Source: Bradyrhizobium sp. 170 (GTDB taxonomy: Bacteria > Pseudomonadota > Alphaproteobacteria > Rhizobiales > Xanthobacteraceae). Taken from it: 64,000 bases of DNA. The position numbers were made by a program, and so were the translations under genes. Numbering within the stretch: position 1 is the stretch's first letter; every line of letters starts with the position of its first letter. Location of the stretch: assembly GCF_023101085.1 (NCBI RefSeq), contig NZ_CP064703.1, positions 2,418,001 through 2,482,000 of the forward strand, read 5' to 3'. Below the pieces are notes generated by a model. It ran no database searches, was not told the DNA's origin, and saw nothing but the letters and a program-made list of their open reading frames with translations. Shown piece after piece: positions 51,131 through 59,250 of this stretch.

Positions 51131-51742
51131 ATGGCGAAGCAAGGGCAAACCGGCACTCAGGGCCTCGAAGGACTAACTGTCGCTGCGAGGGAAGCCGCCA
51201 ACGCGGCCCCTGCCGGCAAGGGGCTGCCTCCGGTACATCTGTGGAATCCGCCGTTCTGCGGCGATCTCGACATGCGAATCGCCAGCGATGGTACGTGGTT
51301 CTACATGGGCACGCCGATCGGGCGGCCGGCGCTGGTGCGGCTGTTTTCGACCATCCTCAAGCGCGAGGACGGCAAGCACTTTCTCGTGACCCCGGTCGAG
51401 AAGGTCGGCATTCGCGTCGACGATGCGCCGTTCATGGCGGTTGAGATGCAGAACGAGGCCGGCGATCGCGGTCGGCTATTGCGCTTTCGCACCAACGTTG
51501 ACGACTGGGTGCCATGCGATTCTGCCCATCGCCTGCGGTTCGAGATGGCCGCCGACGGCGGGTTGACGCCCTACCTTCACGTCCGCGCCGATCTGTGGGC
51601 GAAAGTAACCCGTGCGCTCTATTACGATCTGGTTGACATGGGGGAAGAGCGGGTGGTCGATGGTCAGCCGATGTTCGGAATCGAGTCCGGCGGCGAGTTC
51701 TTTGCGATGGCGGATGCGAAGCAGGTGAGGGACGCGGTTTGA
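51131..51742 (+). CDS. DUF1285 family protein
   Basis: 203 residues from ATG 51131. Core block PVHLWNPPFCGDLDMRIASD and GTWFYMGTPIGRPALVRLFS is the DUF1285 signature, followed by GKHFLVTPVEKVGIRVDDAP. Function unknown; the domain is found near nucleotide metabolism genes in alphaproteobacteria. First gene in an overlapping five-gene chain; its TGA overlaps the next TTG start. Confidence 0.9.
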   Translation: MAKQGQTGTQGLEGLTVAAREAANAAPAGKGLPPVHLWNPPFCGDLDMRIASDGTWFYMGTPIGRPALVRLFSTILKREDGKHFLVTPVEKVGIRVDDAPFMAVEMQNEAGDRGRLLRFRTNVDDWVPCDSAHRLRFEMAADGGLTPYLHVRADLWAKVTRALYYDLVDMGEERVVDGQPMFGIESGGEFFAMADAKQVRDAV

Positions 51743-52413
51743 ACGAGCCGATGCTGAAAAAGATGGAAGCGGCTCCGATCAACTCGGCGGAATTTTTCGC
51801 GCGGAGCCAGGCGCGGTTGAGCTTCGACGTGCCGCCCGGCCTGGTCGATCCCGATATCGTTCCTAAAACCGGCGACGCGGGTAACGACCGCATGCTCGAG
51901 ATCGTGGCGCGCGAGCAGCCGGTACGCCCGGCGGCGGTGCTGATCCCGGTGGTCGATCACCGCGAGCCGACCGTATTGCTGACGCAGCGCTCGCCGCATC
52001 TCTCCAGCCATGCCGGCCAGATTTCCTTTCCGGGCGGCAAGATCGACGCGACCGATGCTTCCCCGCTCGACGCCGCACTTCGCGAGGCGGAGGAGGAAGT
52101 CGGCCTCAAGCGCGACTTCATCGAGCCGATCGGCTATCTCGATCTCTATGGAACCGCATTCGGGTTTCGCATCCTGCCGACGGTGGCGCGTGTCAAGCCC
52201 GGCTTCAAGCTGACGATCAACGAAGGCGAGGTGGTCGACGCCTTCGAGGTGCCGCTGGCGTTCCTGATGAATCCCGAGAACCATCAGATCCATTCCAAGG
52301 AATTCCGCGGCATGGAGCGCTCCTATTACGCCATGCCGTTCGCCGAGCGTTACATCTGGGGCGCGACCGCAGGAATCCTGCGCGTACTGTATGAGCGGAT
52401 TTATCTCGCATGA
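51739..52413 (+). CDS. CoA pyrophosphatase-type Nudix hydrolase
   Basis: 224 residues. TTG at 51739 overlaps the previous stop (TTGA); ATG at 51751 is an alternative four codons later. The UPF0035/CoA signature LLTQRSPHLSSHAGQISFPG precedes the Nudix box GGKIDATDASPLDAALREAE... EEVGL (about 100-125). Enzymes with this extra motif hydrolyse CoA and acyl-CoA to 3',5'-ADP and phosphopantetheine. Second gene in the chain. Confidence 0.9.
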   Translation: MNEPMLKKMEAAPINSAEFFARSQARLSFDVPPGLVDPDIVPKTGDAGNDRMLEIVAREQPVRPAAVLIPVVDHREPTVLLTQRSPHLSSHAGQISFPGGKIDATDASPLDAALREAEEEVGLKRDFIEPIGYLDLYGTAFGFRILPTVARVKPGFKLTINEGEVVDAFEVPLAFLMNPENHQIHSKEFRGMERSYYAMPFAERYIWGATAGILRVLYERIYLA

Positions 52414-52673
52414 TCCGTCCGGTTCTGACCGAGGTCGCGATTTTCCTGATCCCGTTCGTGGCCTATGCGCTGTTTCTCATTGCTACCCGTTCCCAAGTAT
52501 TGGTGTTGTCCTCGTGGCCTGCGCATCTTGTCGCCAAACTGGTGCTGGGATCGCTGCTGCTGGTCGTGATCAGCTTCGTCCTGCTCGCGCAATTCTCCGG
52601 CGCGCCGCCGGATTCGACCTACGTTCCCGCGCATCTCGAAGACGGCAAGCTGGTTCCGGGAGTCGAGAAATGA
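52410..52673 (+). CDS. DUF6111 small membrane protein
   Basis: 87 residues. Two membrane helices: EVAIFLIPFVAYALFLIA (about 8-25) and HLVAKLVLGSLLLVVISFVLL (about 39-59), then PPDSTYVPAHLEDGKLVPG, the signature I associate with DUF6111. ATG overlaps the previous stop (ATGA), and its own stop overlaps the next ATG. Always between the Nudix gene and cca in relatives as far as I recall; function unknown. Confidence 0.8.
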   Translation: MIRPVLTEVAIFLIPFVAYALFLIATRSQVLVLSSWPAHLVAKLVLGSLLLVVISFVLLAQFSGAPPDSTYVPAHLEDGKLVPGVEK

Positions 52674-53929
52674 GCGAGGCCCGCGTGCTGTCGGACGCGC
52701 CGTGGCTCAGATCCGGTCCGGCCGCGCGCGTGCTCGCGTTGCTCAATGGCGATGGCGAGGAAGCCCGCGTGGTCGGCGGCGCCGTGCGCAATGCGTTGCT
52801 GAATATTCCCCTGGGCGACATCGATATCGCGACGACGGCGCTGCCCGACGAGGTCGTCCGCCGCGCCAAGGTAGCGGGCATCAAATGCGTGCCGACCGGC
52901 ATCGACCACGGCACGGTCACGCTGGTGGTCGAATCGCATCCGTTCGAGGTTACGAGCTTGCGCGAGGATACCGAGACCTTTGGCCGCAAGGCCAGGGTTG
53001 CATTCGGGCGCGACTGGGTTCGCGATGCGGAACGGCGCGACTTCACCATCAACGGGCTTTCCGTCGATGCCGGCGGCATCGTGCACGACCATGTCGGCGG
53101 GCTTGCCGATATCGAGGCCAAGCGCGTGCGCTTCATCGGCGATGCCAGCCAGCGCATCGCCGAGGATTATTTGCGCATCCTGCGCTTCTTCCGCATGCAT
53201 GCCGCCTACGGGGCGGGTGAGCCCGACCGCGCCGGATATCTCGCCTGCATCGACGGGCGCGCGGGACTTTCGAGCCTTTCCGCCGAACGCGTGCGCATGG
53301 AAATGATGAAGCTGCTGATCGCGGAAGGCGCCGCGGTTGCGGTGCAGGCGATGTCGGATGCCGGCCTGCTGCTGCCGATCTTCGGCGGCGTCGCCTATAC
53401 CGGAGCGTTCGCGGCGATGATCGCGGTTGAACGCGCGCTGGGGCTGCCGCCGAACGCCGTGCGCCGGCTCGCCGCGCTCACGGTGGCCGTCACCGAGGAC
53501 GCCAGGCGCGTCTCGGCGCGGCTTCGCCTTTCCAACGCGGAAACCAAGGCGCTGGACTCGATGGGCCATCGCTGGTGGCGGCTCGCCAGCAAGGATGACG
53601 CCCGGGCGCGGCAGTTGCTCTATCGGCTCGGCGAGGATCCCTACCGCGACCGGCTGATGCTGGCATGGGCGCGGGAAGGCGGCGTCGAGAATGGCGCCGC
53701 GCGCTGGCACGATCTCGCGACTTTGCCGCAGCGCTGGAGCGCGCCGAAATTTCCGCTGAAGGCGGCCGATTTCATCTCCCGCGGCATTGCCGAGGGCCCC
53801 GCGCTCGGTCACGTGCTGACGCTTGCGGAAGACGCCTGGCTGGCCGCGGATTTTCCGCTGGATGCATCCGCGCTTGCCGCGATCGCCGACCAGACCGCCG
53901 CCCGTTTCACCCGCGATCACCGGCTGTGA
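52670..53929 (+). CDS. cca: CCA tRNA nucleotidyltransferase
   Basis: 419 residues. Nucleotidyltransferase head: VVGGAVRNAL (34-43), metal-binding D50 and D52 in LGDIDIATTA, then GRKARVAFGRDWVRDAERRD and FTINGLSVDA, matching class II CCA-adding/poly(A) polymerase-type enzymes. The RNA-binding region FIGDASQRIAEDYLRILRFF is intact. It adds or repairs the CCA tail of tRNAs. ATG overlaps the DUF6111 stop and its own stop overlaps the next GTG. Confidence 0.95.
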   Translation: MSEARVLSDAPWLRSGPAARVLALLNGDGEEARVVGGAVRNALLNIPLGDIDIATTALPDEVVRRAKVAGIKCVPTGIDHGTVTLVVESHPFEVTSLREDTETFGRKARVAFGRDWVRDAERRDFTINGLSVDAGGIVHDHVGGLADIEAKRVRFIGDASQRIAEDYLRILRFFRMHAAYGAGEPDRAGYLACIDGRAGLSSLSAERVRMEMMKLLIAEGAAVAVQAMSDAGLLLPIFGGVAYTGAFAAMIAVERALGLPPNAVRRLAALTVAVTEDARRVSARLRLSNAETKALDSMGHRWWRLASKDDARARQLLYRLGEDPYRDRLMLAWAREGGVENGAARWHDLATLPQRWSAPKFPLKAADFISRGIAEGPALGHVLTLAEDAWLAADFPLDASALAAIADQTAARFTRDHRL

Positions 53930-54687
53930 ATGTTCTGGCCGGCTTCGCAGACATTTCGCTCGGCCAACTCGTGCTGGTTGGCGGCATGGCGCTGCTGGCC
54001 TCCATCGTCGGCGGCCTTGCCGGCTATGGCACCGGCGCCTTGATGCCGCTGGTTCTGGTGCCGCTGATCGGGGCCGAGCCCGTGGTGCCGATCATCGCGA
54101 TATCAGCGATCATCACCGATATCAGCCGCTTCGTGGCCTATTTCCGTTACGCCGACCGGCGCCGCGCCCTGATCGTGATCGGGGCTGCCGCGCTGACCAC
54201 CGCGCTCGGCGCCTACGGTTACACGCGGCTTAGCAGCGCGGGCGCGGCGCTGGTGATCGGCAGCATGCTGATCCTGAGCGTCCCGCTGCGCCGGTTGGCC
54301 AAGAAGCGCGAGATCAGGATTGGCGATACCGGTCTCGGTGCGAGCGCGGTGGGCTATGGCGTGCTGGTCGGCGGCACATCAGGCTCCGGCGTGATCCTGC
54401 TGTCGCTGTTGATGGCGTCGGGGCTCGAGGGAGCGGCGGTGATTGCCACCGACGCCATGATTTCGGTGGTGACCAGCCTCATCAAGATTTCGGTATTCGG
54501 CCTCGCCGGCGTCGTTACCGCGCAGGTGCTGGCCTTTGCCCTCTTGATCGGCGCCATCGCGATTCCCGGCGCGTTCCTCGCAAAAGCCTTCGTCGAGCGC
54601 ATGCCGGTGCACATCCACACCGCGATCCTCGACGCCGCCGTGATGGCCGGCGGCACGATGATGATCGCGGCGGCGCTGCGGCACTAG
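53926..54687 (+). CDS. TauE/SafE-family membrane transporter
   Basis: 253 residues from GTG 53926, overlapping the cca stop as GTGA. About seven membrane segments (LVLVGGMALLASIVGGLAGY, ALMPLVLVPLIGAEPVVPII, ALIVIGAAALTTALGAYG and others) with the conserved internal repeat of TauE proteins (first-half GGLAGYGTGALMPLVL, second-half VGGTSGSGVILLSLLM). Transports sulfite, sulfonates or other organosulfur anions in relatives. Its stop TAG is the first three bases of the family E element at 54685. Confidence 0.85.
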   Translation: MNVLAGFADISLGQLVLVGGMALLASIVGGLAGYGTGALMPLVLVPLIGAEPVVPIIAISAIITDISRFVAYFRYADRRRALIVIGAAALTTALGAYGYTRLSSAGAALVIGSMLILSVPLRRLAKKREIRIGDTGLGASAVGYGVLVGGTSGSGVILLSLLMASGLEGAAVIATDAMISVVTSLIKISVFGLAGVVTAQVLAFALLIGAIAIPGAFLAKAFVERMPVHIHTAILDAAVMAGGTMMIAAALRH

Positions 54688-54789
54688 AGCATTATCGGTT
54701 CTGATTAAATCAGAACCGAAGCTCTAGATTCTTTGTTTTGACGCGTTTTCTTCACGCGAACCGGTACCCACTTCGCTATAATCGCTCTA
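54685..54789. repeat. dispersed element, family E copy 3 (inverted relative to copy 1)
   Basis: TAGAGCATTATCGG ... GATTAAATCAGAACCGAAGC ... TTTGTTTTGACGCGTTTTCT ... CACTTCGCTATAATCGCTCTA. It starts with the stop codon of the TauE-like gene and ends directly against the stop of the convergent HAD gene (TGATAGAGC on the minus strand), filling the whole intergenic gap. Confidence 0.9.
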
Positions 54790-55518
54790 TCAGAGCTCGG
54801 GGGGCAGCAGTTCCGTCAGCGAGCGGATGATGCGATCGGGCTTCACGGTGGAGTCCGGAGGCAGGCCGTCGCCGTGCACGTCGATCCAGATGGCGTAGAT
54901 GCCGAGCCGCTGCGGTGCTACGACTTCCCATTCCAGATTGTCGCCGATCATCCAGGTCTCGGATGCGGTGACGCCGAGTGTCTGCATGGCGTGCAGATAG
55001 GCGCGCTCGTCCGGCTTGCCGAAACCGTGCTCGCCCTCGATCTGGATGTGATCGAAACGGTGCGACAGCGCAAAACGTTCGACCTTGGCGCGTTGGGCGC
55101 CGGCGGCGCCGTTGGTCACCAGCGCTAGCTTGACGCCGCGCACCTTCAGTTCGTCGATGGCGTCGTGCGCGCCGGGGAAGACGAACATTTCCTCTTCGCG
55201 GTAGGCGGTGAAGCGGTTGGCGAGCCGTACCGCAAGATCCTCTGATAGCGTGTGGCCGCCTGCGGCAAGGGCGGCAAATCCGCCTGTGACGGTGACGCGC
55301 CGCGCCTCGTCCAGCTTCAGCCGCCATTCGGCGCCTGCGACCGCCCAGAATTTGCGCGCGGAATCCAGAACTGCGGTGGCAACCTGCTGCGAGGTCAACG
55401 GCCCGAACTCGGCGGCGAATTCCGCGGCGACGTTGTGCCAGGCGATCTCGGGGCGGCCATAGGCCGACAAGATGGTGTCGTCCATGTCGATCAGCATGGC
55501 GCGGGGCAGGTGGGTCAT
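54790..55518 (-). CDS. HAD-family hydrolase
   Basis: 242 residues. Motif 1 LIDMDDTIL (D11, D13), motif 2 LALVTNGA, motif 3 GKPDERAY (Lys) and motif 4 GDNLEWEVVAPQRLGI. A four-helix cap lies between motifs 1 and 2. The style (YjjG/5'-nucleotidase or haloacid type) indicates a cytosolic phosphatase; substrate unknown. Its stop directly abuts a family E element. Confidence 0.9.
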   Translation of the reverse strand: MTHLPRAMLIDMDDTILSAYGRPEIAWHNVAAEFAAEFGPLTSQQVATAVLDSARKFWAVAGAEWRLKLDEARRVTVTGGFAALAAGGHTLSEDLAVRLANRFTAYREEEMFVFPGAHDAIDELKVRGVKLALVTNGAAGAQRAKVERFALSHRFDHIQIEGEHGFGKPDERAYLHAMQTLGVTASETWMIGDNLEWEVVAPQRLGIYAIWIDVHGDGLPPDSTVKPDRIIRSLTELLPPEL

Positions 55519-55662
55519 CGTTTCACGGCCATTTCGCTTCCAGCGCTGTCGACCGCGGGAAGCTGCGGTCGACTTGCCGCGAATATCAGATCCCCCGCAC
55601 GCGGTCCAATTCCAGAAAATGACGTCGCCGGGCCGTGGATGCCGGGCGACGTCGAAATTCGC

Positions 55663-55911
55663 TTAAGCGACCTTGCTGCCGTGCTCGCCCTCTTCGTCTT
55701 CGTCGTCATCGTCTTCTTCGTCGTCTTCCTCTTCGTCATCGGACGTATCGTGCTCGGCGAGTTCAAGCACGGCCAATGGCAGCGTCTCGCGAAAGAGATC
55801 GCCTTCATTGCCCATCCACACGCACGCGACATTGCCGTCGTTGACTTCCACCACGCTAAGCGGATGGCCGCCCGACTTCAGCATGACGACATCGCCTGGT
55901 TTCAAATCCAT
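55663..55911 (-). CDS. YodC/DUF2158 family protein with acidic tail
   Basis: 82 residues from ATG 55911, preceded by AAGGAGCAGATC; an upstream in-frame ATG at 55932 lacks a better site. Start MDLKPGDVVMLKSGGHPLSV is the DUF2158 core with a W near CVWMGNEGD. The last 30 residues are almost all Asp and Glu (DDEEEDDEEDDDDEDEEGE) encoded by a GA-rich low-complexity stretch. Function unknown; acidic tail may keep it soluble or bind cations. Confidence 0.8.
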   Translation of the reverse strand: MDLKPGDVVMLKSGGHPLSVVEVNDGNVACVWMGNEGDLFRETLPLAVLELAEHDTSDDEEEDDEEDDDDEDEEGEHGSKVA

Positions 55912-55986
55912 GATCTGCTCCTTGTAATGCATGACGCGACTCGCAGTCTAGCGATCGGTCATGACAAGCCGATCATGACAGTCCAA

Positions 55987-56874
55987 TCATGGCCACTTTA
56001 CCTCCGGCGGCATCGACGAGAGAATAGAATCCACATTGCCGCCGGTTTTCAGCCCGAAGATGGTGCCGCGATCGTAGAGCAGGTTGAATTCGACGTAGCG
56101 CCCGCGCCGGATCAACTGCTCCTCGCGATCGGCGGCGTTCCAGGGCTGGGCGAAATTGCGCCGGACGAGTTCGGGATAGATTTTCAGGAAGGCGCGGCCG
56201 ACGTCCTGCGTGAAGACGAGGTCGGCGTCCCAGTCGCCGGAATCATGCCAGTCGTAGAATATGCCGCCGATGCCGCGCGCTTCCTTGCGATGCGGCAAAT
56301 AGAAATATTCGTCGCACCATTTTTTGTATTTGTCGTAGTCGGCCACATGGTTCGATCCCCCGCAGGCTTGCTTCATCGCCTGATGGAAGGCCAGCGTGTC
56401 CGGGTCCTCCTGGGTGCGCCGCCGGTCCAGCACCGGCGTCAGGTCAGCCCCGCCGCCGAACCACGCCTTGGTCGTGACGACGAAACGGGTGTTCATATGC
56501 ACCGCGGGCACGTGTGGATTGCGCAGGTGCGCGATCAGCGAAATGCCTGATGCCCAGAACCGGGGATCGTCGGCCGCGCCCGGAATCTGTGCCCGGAATT
56601 CGGGCGCGAACTCGCCGTGCACGGTGGAGCAGTGCACGCCGACCTTCTCGAACAGCCGCCCGCGCATCATCGACATCATGCCGCCGCCGCCGGGCTTGCC
56701 GGTGTGGTCGGTGCGGTTCCAGGGCGTGCGCACGAAGCGTCCGGCGTCGCCGGGATAGAGCGAGGCCGGCGCATCGTCTTCCAGCCGCTCGAAGGCTGCG
56801 CAGATGTCGTTGCGCAAGACTTCGAACCAGGCTCGCGCGCGCGTCTTGCGATCCTCGATCAGCGACATGTCCAT
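55987..56874 (-). CDS. hemF: aerobic coproporphyrinogen III oxidase
   Basis: 295 residues; ATG at 56874 lies 5 bases past the queD stop, with another Met at 56868 as an alternative. Signatures: [48 protein letters not shown] and [20 protein letters not shown], all near their usual places. The enzyme oxidatively decarboxylates coproporphyrinogen III to protoporphyrinogen IX using O2 in heme synthesis. Last gene of the trmL-queE-queD-hemF run. Confidence 0.95.
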   Translation of the reverse strand: MDMSLIEDRKTRARAWFEVLRNDICAAFERLEDDAPASLYPGDAGRFVRTPWNRTDHTGKPGGGGMMSMMRGRLFEKVGVHCSTVHGEFAPEFRAQIPGAADDPRFWASGISLIAHLRNPHVPAVHMNTRFVVTTKAWFGGGADLTPVLDRRRTQEDPDTLAFHQAMKQACGGSNHVADYDKYKKWCDEYFYLPHRKEARGIGGIFYDWHDSGDWDADLVFTQDVGRAFLKIYPELVRRNFAQPWNAADREEQLIRRGRYVEFNLLYDRGTIFGLKTGGNVDSILSSMPPEVKWP

Positions 56875-56879
56875 GCGGC

Positions 56880-57245
56880 TTAGCCCTGTGGTCCGAAATA
56901 GGTGCAGCTCTCGTTGCAACTGTCGCGATGAACGCTGACGCGGGTGATCTTGCCGGCGTGCTGGAGCCGCTCAAAGATGTAGCGCGAAATGTTTTCCAGC
57001 GTCGGCGTCCCCAGCGCTTCGACTTTATTGAGCAGTTTATGGTCGAGCGTCTTGCGGACTTCTTCCATGCTGCGTTCGAGCAGGCCGAGATCCAGCACCA
57101 TGCCGGTGGCCGGATCGGGCGTGCCGCGCACGCTCACCTCGGCGCGAAACGAGTGGCCGTGAATTTCCTCGCTCGCCGCGCCGAAGGTCGTTCCCTTCAG
57201 CGAATGCGCGGCTTCGAAGCGAAATGATTTGGTCAGTTCCCACAT
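56880..57245 (-). CDS. queD: QueD-like 6-carboxytetrahydropterin synthase homologue
   Basis: 121 residues with family blocks: FRFEAAHSL (His14), HGHSF (His29, His31) providing the zinc site, [20 protein letters not shown] and a terminal [13 protein letters not shown]. In E. coli QueD the catalytic Cys (about residue 27) precedes LHGHSF; here the same stretch reads [12 protein letters not shown] with no Cys, and the C-terminal Glu is replaced by Asp (HRDSC). QueD makes 6-carboxy-tetrahydropterin for 7-deazaguanine (queuosine) synthesis, and QueE next door fits. Whether this variant is active is uncertain. Confidence 0.8.
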   Translation of the reverse strand: MWELTKSFRFEAAHSLKGTTFGAASEEIHGHSFRAEVSVRGTPDPATGMVLDLGLLERSMEEVRKTLDHKLLNKVEALGTPTLENISRYIFERLQHAGKITRVSVHRDSCNESCTYFGPQG

Positions 57246-57261
57246 CTTGAAAATCTGGTTC

Positions 57262-57894
57262 CTATCTGATGCCGAGTGTCTTGTGTGTTTGCAGGCTGAG
57301 CCGCCATTGCGGATGGCGCAGGCAGTAGTCGACCGTGCGCGCGGTGTTTTCGATCACGTCGGGGCCGTCCATCGGCTGCAGCGAAAAACGTTCGAAATCG
57401 AGCCCCGCAAAATCTTCCGGCGCCGCTCCGGCCTGCGGATAGACCAGCTTCAATTCGTGGCCGCGGCGCACCACGAGCCCGGCGCCGGCTTTCGGGCTGA
57501 CGCAGACCCAGTCCATCCCGGCGGGCGGTTCGATCGTCCCGTTGGTCTCGATGCCGATGGCAAAACCGCGCGCATGCAGCGCATCGATGAAGGGGGGATC
57601 GACCTGCAGCAGCGGCTCGCCGCCGGTCAGGACGACATAGCGGTTGGTATTCTCACCGATCCATTGCCCGGCGATGATTTCGGCGAGTTCGTCCGCGGTG
57701 GCGTAGCGGCCGCCCAGCGTGCCGTCGGTGCCGACAAAGTCGGTATCGCAGAACTTGCAGGTGGCGCTGGCGCGGTCCTGTTCGCGGCCGCTCCAGAGGT
57801 TGCAGCCGGAAAAACGGCAAAATACCGCCGCGCGGCCGGCATGCGCGCCTTCGCCCTGCAAGGTCAGAAATATCTCTTTGACCGCGTAGCTCAC
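57262..57894 (-). CDS. queE: 7-carboxy-7-deazaguanine synthase (radical SAM)
   Basis: 210 residues, GTG start overlapping the trmL stop (GTGA). Radical SAM cluster: C31 in GCNLWSG, then C46-x2-C49 (ATCKFCDTDF) with a stretched first gap typical of QueE; VLTGGEPLLQVDPPF and IETNGTIEPPAGMDWVCVSPK follow. It converts 6-carboxytetrahydropterin to 7-carboxy-7-deazaguanine. Its partner QueD is 16 bases downstream. Confidence 0.95.
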   Translation of the reverse strand: MSYAVKEIFLTLQGEGAHAGRAAVFCRFSGCNLWSGREQDRASATCKFCDTDFVGTDGTLGGRYATADELAEIIAGQWIGENTNRYVVLTGGEPLLQVDPPFIDALHARGFAIGIETNGTIEPPAGMDWVCVSPKAGAGLVVRRGHELKLVYPQAGAAPEDFAGLDFERFSLQPMDGPDVIENTARTVDYCLRHPQWRLSLQTHKTLGIR

Positions 57895-58376
57895 ACCTTC
57901 TCCTTGGAACCGATCTCACCCGCCATCGGGTGATCCGTCTGCCGCAGCGCCTCACCCAATGCCAGGGCCGCCGCCATGGCCACATTGAGCGAGCGCAAGC
58001 TGGGCCTGATCGGGATCACCAGCCGCGCATCGGCAGCGGAGGCGACTTCGGCGGTTACCCCTGCGGATTCCCGCCCGAACAGCAACACATCGTCCCGCCG
58101 GTAGCTGAAATCCAGATAGGAACCGGCTCCCTTGGTCGTAAACAGCACCAGCCGGGACCCGGCTTCGTTACGCCATTGCTGGAATTTTTGCCATGAGTCA
58201 TGGCGGGTAAGGGCGACGTGGTCGAGGTAGTCCATTCCCGCCCGACGGAAATGCCGGTCCGAGATCGGAAAGCCGGCCGGCTCGATGATATGGGCAGCCG
58301 CGCCGAGGCACGCGCACAGGCGCAGAATCGTTCCCGTGTTCTGGGGAATATCGGGCTGGAAAAGCGCAATCTGCAT
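57891..58376 (-). CDS. trmL: tRNA (cytidine(34)-2'-O)-methyltransferase
   Basis: 161 residues, the normal size of TrmL/YibK. SPOUT fold with the trefoil knot near the end: IALFQPDIPQNTGTILRLCA, LFGRESAGV and IPIRPSLRSLNVAMAAALAL, the SAM-binding loop. Methylates the wobble ribose of certain leucine tRNAs. First gene of the cluster; its TGA overlaps the queE start. Confidence 0.95.
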   Translation of the reverse strand: MQIALFQPDIPQNTGTILRLCACLGAAAHIIEPAGFPISDRHFRRAGMDYLDHVALTRHDSWQKFQQWRNEAGSRLVLFTTKGAGSYLDFSYRRDDVLLFGRESAGVTAEVASAADARLVIPIRPSLRSLNVAMAAALALGEALRQTDHPMAGEIGSKEKV

Positions 58377-58653
58377 GGTGTCGAGGCTTCGGCAGCGTGG
58401 GTGAATGTATTGAATAAATCACGGTCGGGCGCGGATTTAGTGCATTGCACGCTTGCGAGCCGATAGCGGGCTTGCGCTCTCACGGCAAGGGTGCCAATAG
58501 AACGATTCTGGACTGCTTGTTCCGCCGGATTGGGGAGGAAAAAGCGGTTTTTCTGCCGCCGCGGGGGCCGCGGGCGCCGGCAGCCTCTTCCGGTTGCGCT
58601 TCAGCGCGTCCGGGGCGGTTCCGCTGGCTGCAGACAAGAAAGGGCTTGGAATC

Positions 58654-59184
58654 GTGACGACAGCGTCTTCGGCGGACCATCCGACACGCCGTGATTTCCT
58701 TTACGTTGCAACGGGAGCCGTCGCCGCCGTAGGCGCCGCTGCCACGGTGTGGCCGCTGGTTTCCCAGATGAACCCGGATGCCTCGACGATCGCGGCCGGT
58801 GCGCCGATTGAGGTCGACCTGACCCCGATCGCCGAAGGACAGGACATCAAGGTGTTCTGGCGCGGCAAACCGATCTACATCAGCCACCGGACCAAGAAGC
58901 AGATCGACGAGGCCCGCAAGGTGCCTGTCGCAAGTTTGCCCGATCCGCAGAGCGACGAGGCGCGCGTCAAGCCGGGCCATGACCAATGGCTGGTCGTGGT
59001 CGGCATCTGCACGCATCTCGGCTGTATCCCGATCGCCCATGAGGGCGCTTACGACGGCTTCTTCTGCCCCTGCCACGGTTCGGTCTACGACACCTCGGGC
59101 CGCATCCGTCAGGGACCCGCGCCGACCAATCTGCCGGTGCCGCCCTACACCTTCGTTTCCGACACCAAAATCCAGATCGGCTAA
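58654..59184 (+). CDS. fbcF: ubiquinol-cytochrome c reductase Rieske iron-sulfur subunit
   Basis: 176 residues from GTG 58654. Twin-arginine anchor [17 protein letters not shown] (11-27) for export of the folded protein. [2Fe-2S] ligands in CTHLGC and CPCHGS (two Cys and two His), then [12 protein letters not shown]. It accepts electrons from ubiquinol at the bc1 complex in the periplasmic face. Followed 66 bases later by the fused cytochrome b/c1 gene, the operon arrangement of Bradyrhizobium. Confidence 0.95.
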   Translation: MTTASSADHPTRRDFLYVATGAVAAVGAAATVWPLVSQMNPDASTIAAGAPIEVDLTPIAEGQDIKVFWRGKPIYISHRTKKQIDEARKVPVASLPDPQSDEARVKPGHDQWLVVVGICTHLGCIPIAHEGAYDGFFCPCHGSVYDTSGRIRQGPAPTNLPVPPYTFVSDTKIQIG

Positions 59185-59250
59185 GGGCTCGGACCTTTGT
59201 CCGAGACCCCTTAACCCGTCGCGTCGTTTTACTTCCTCAGGATCGCATCA

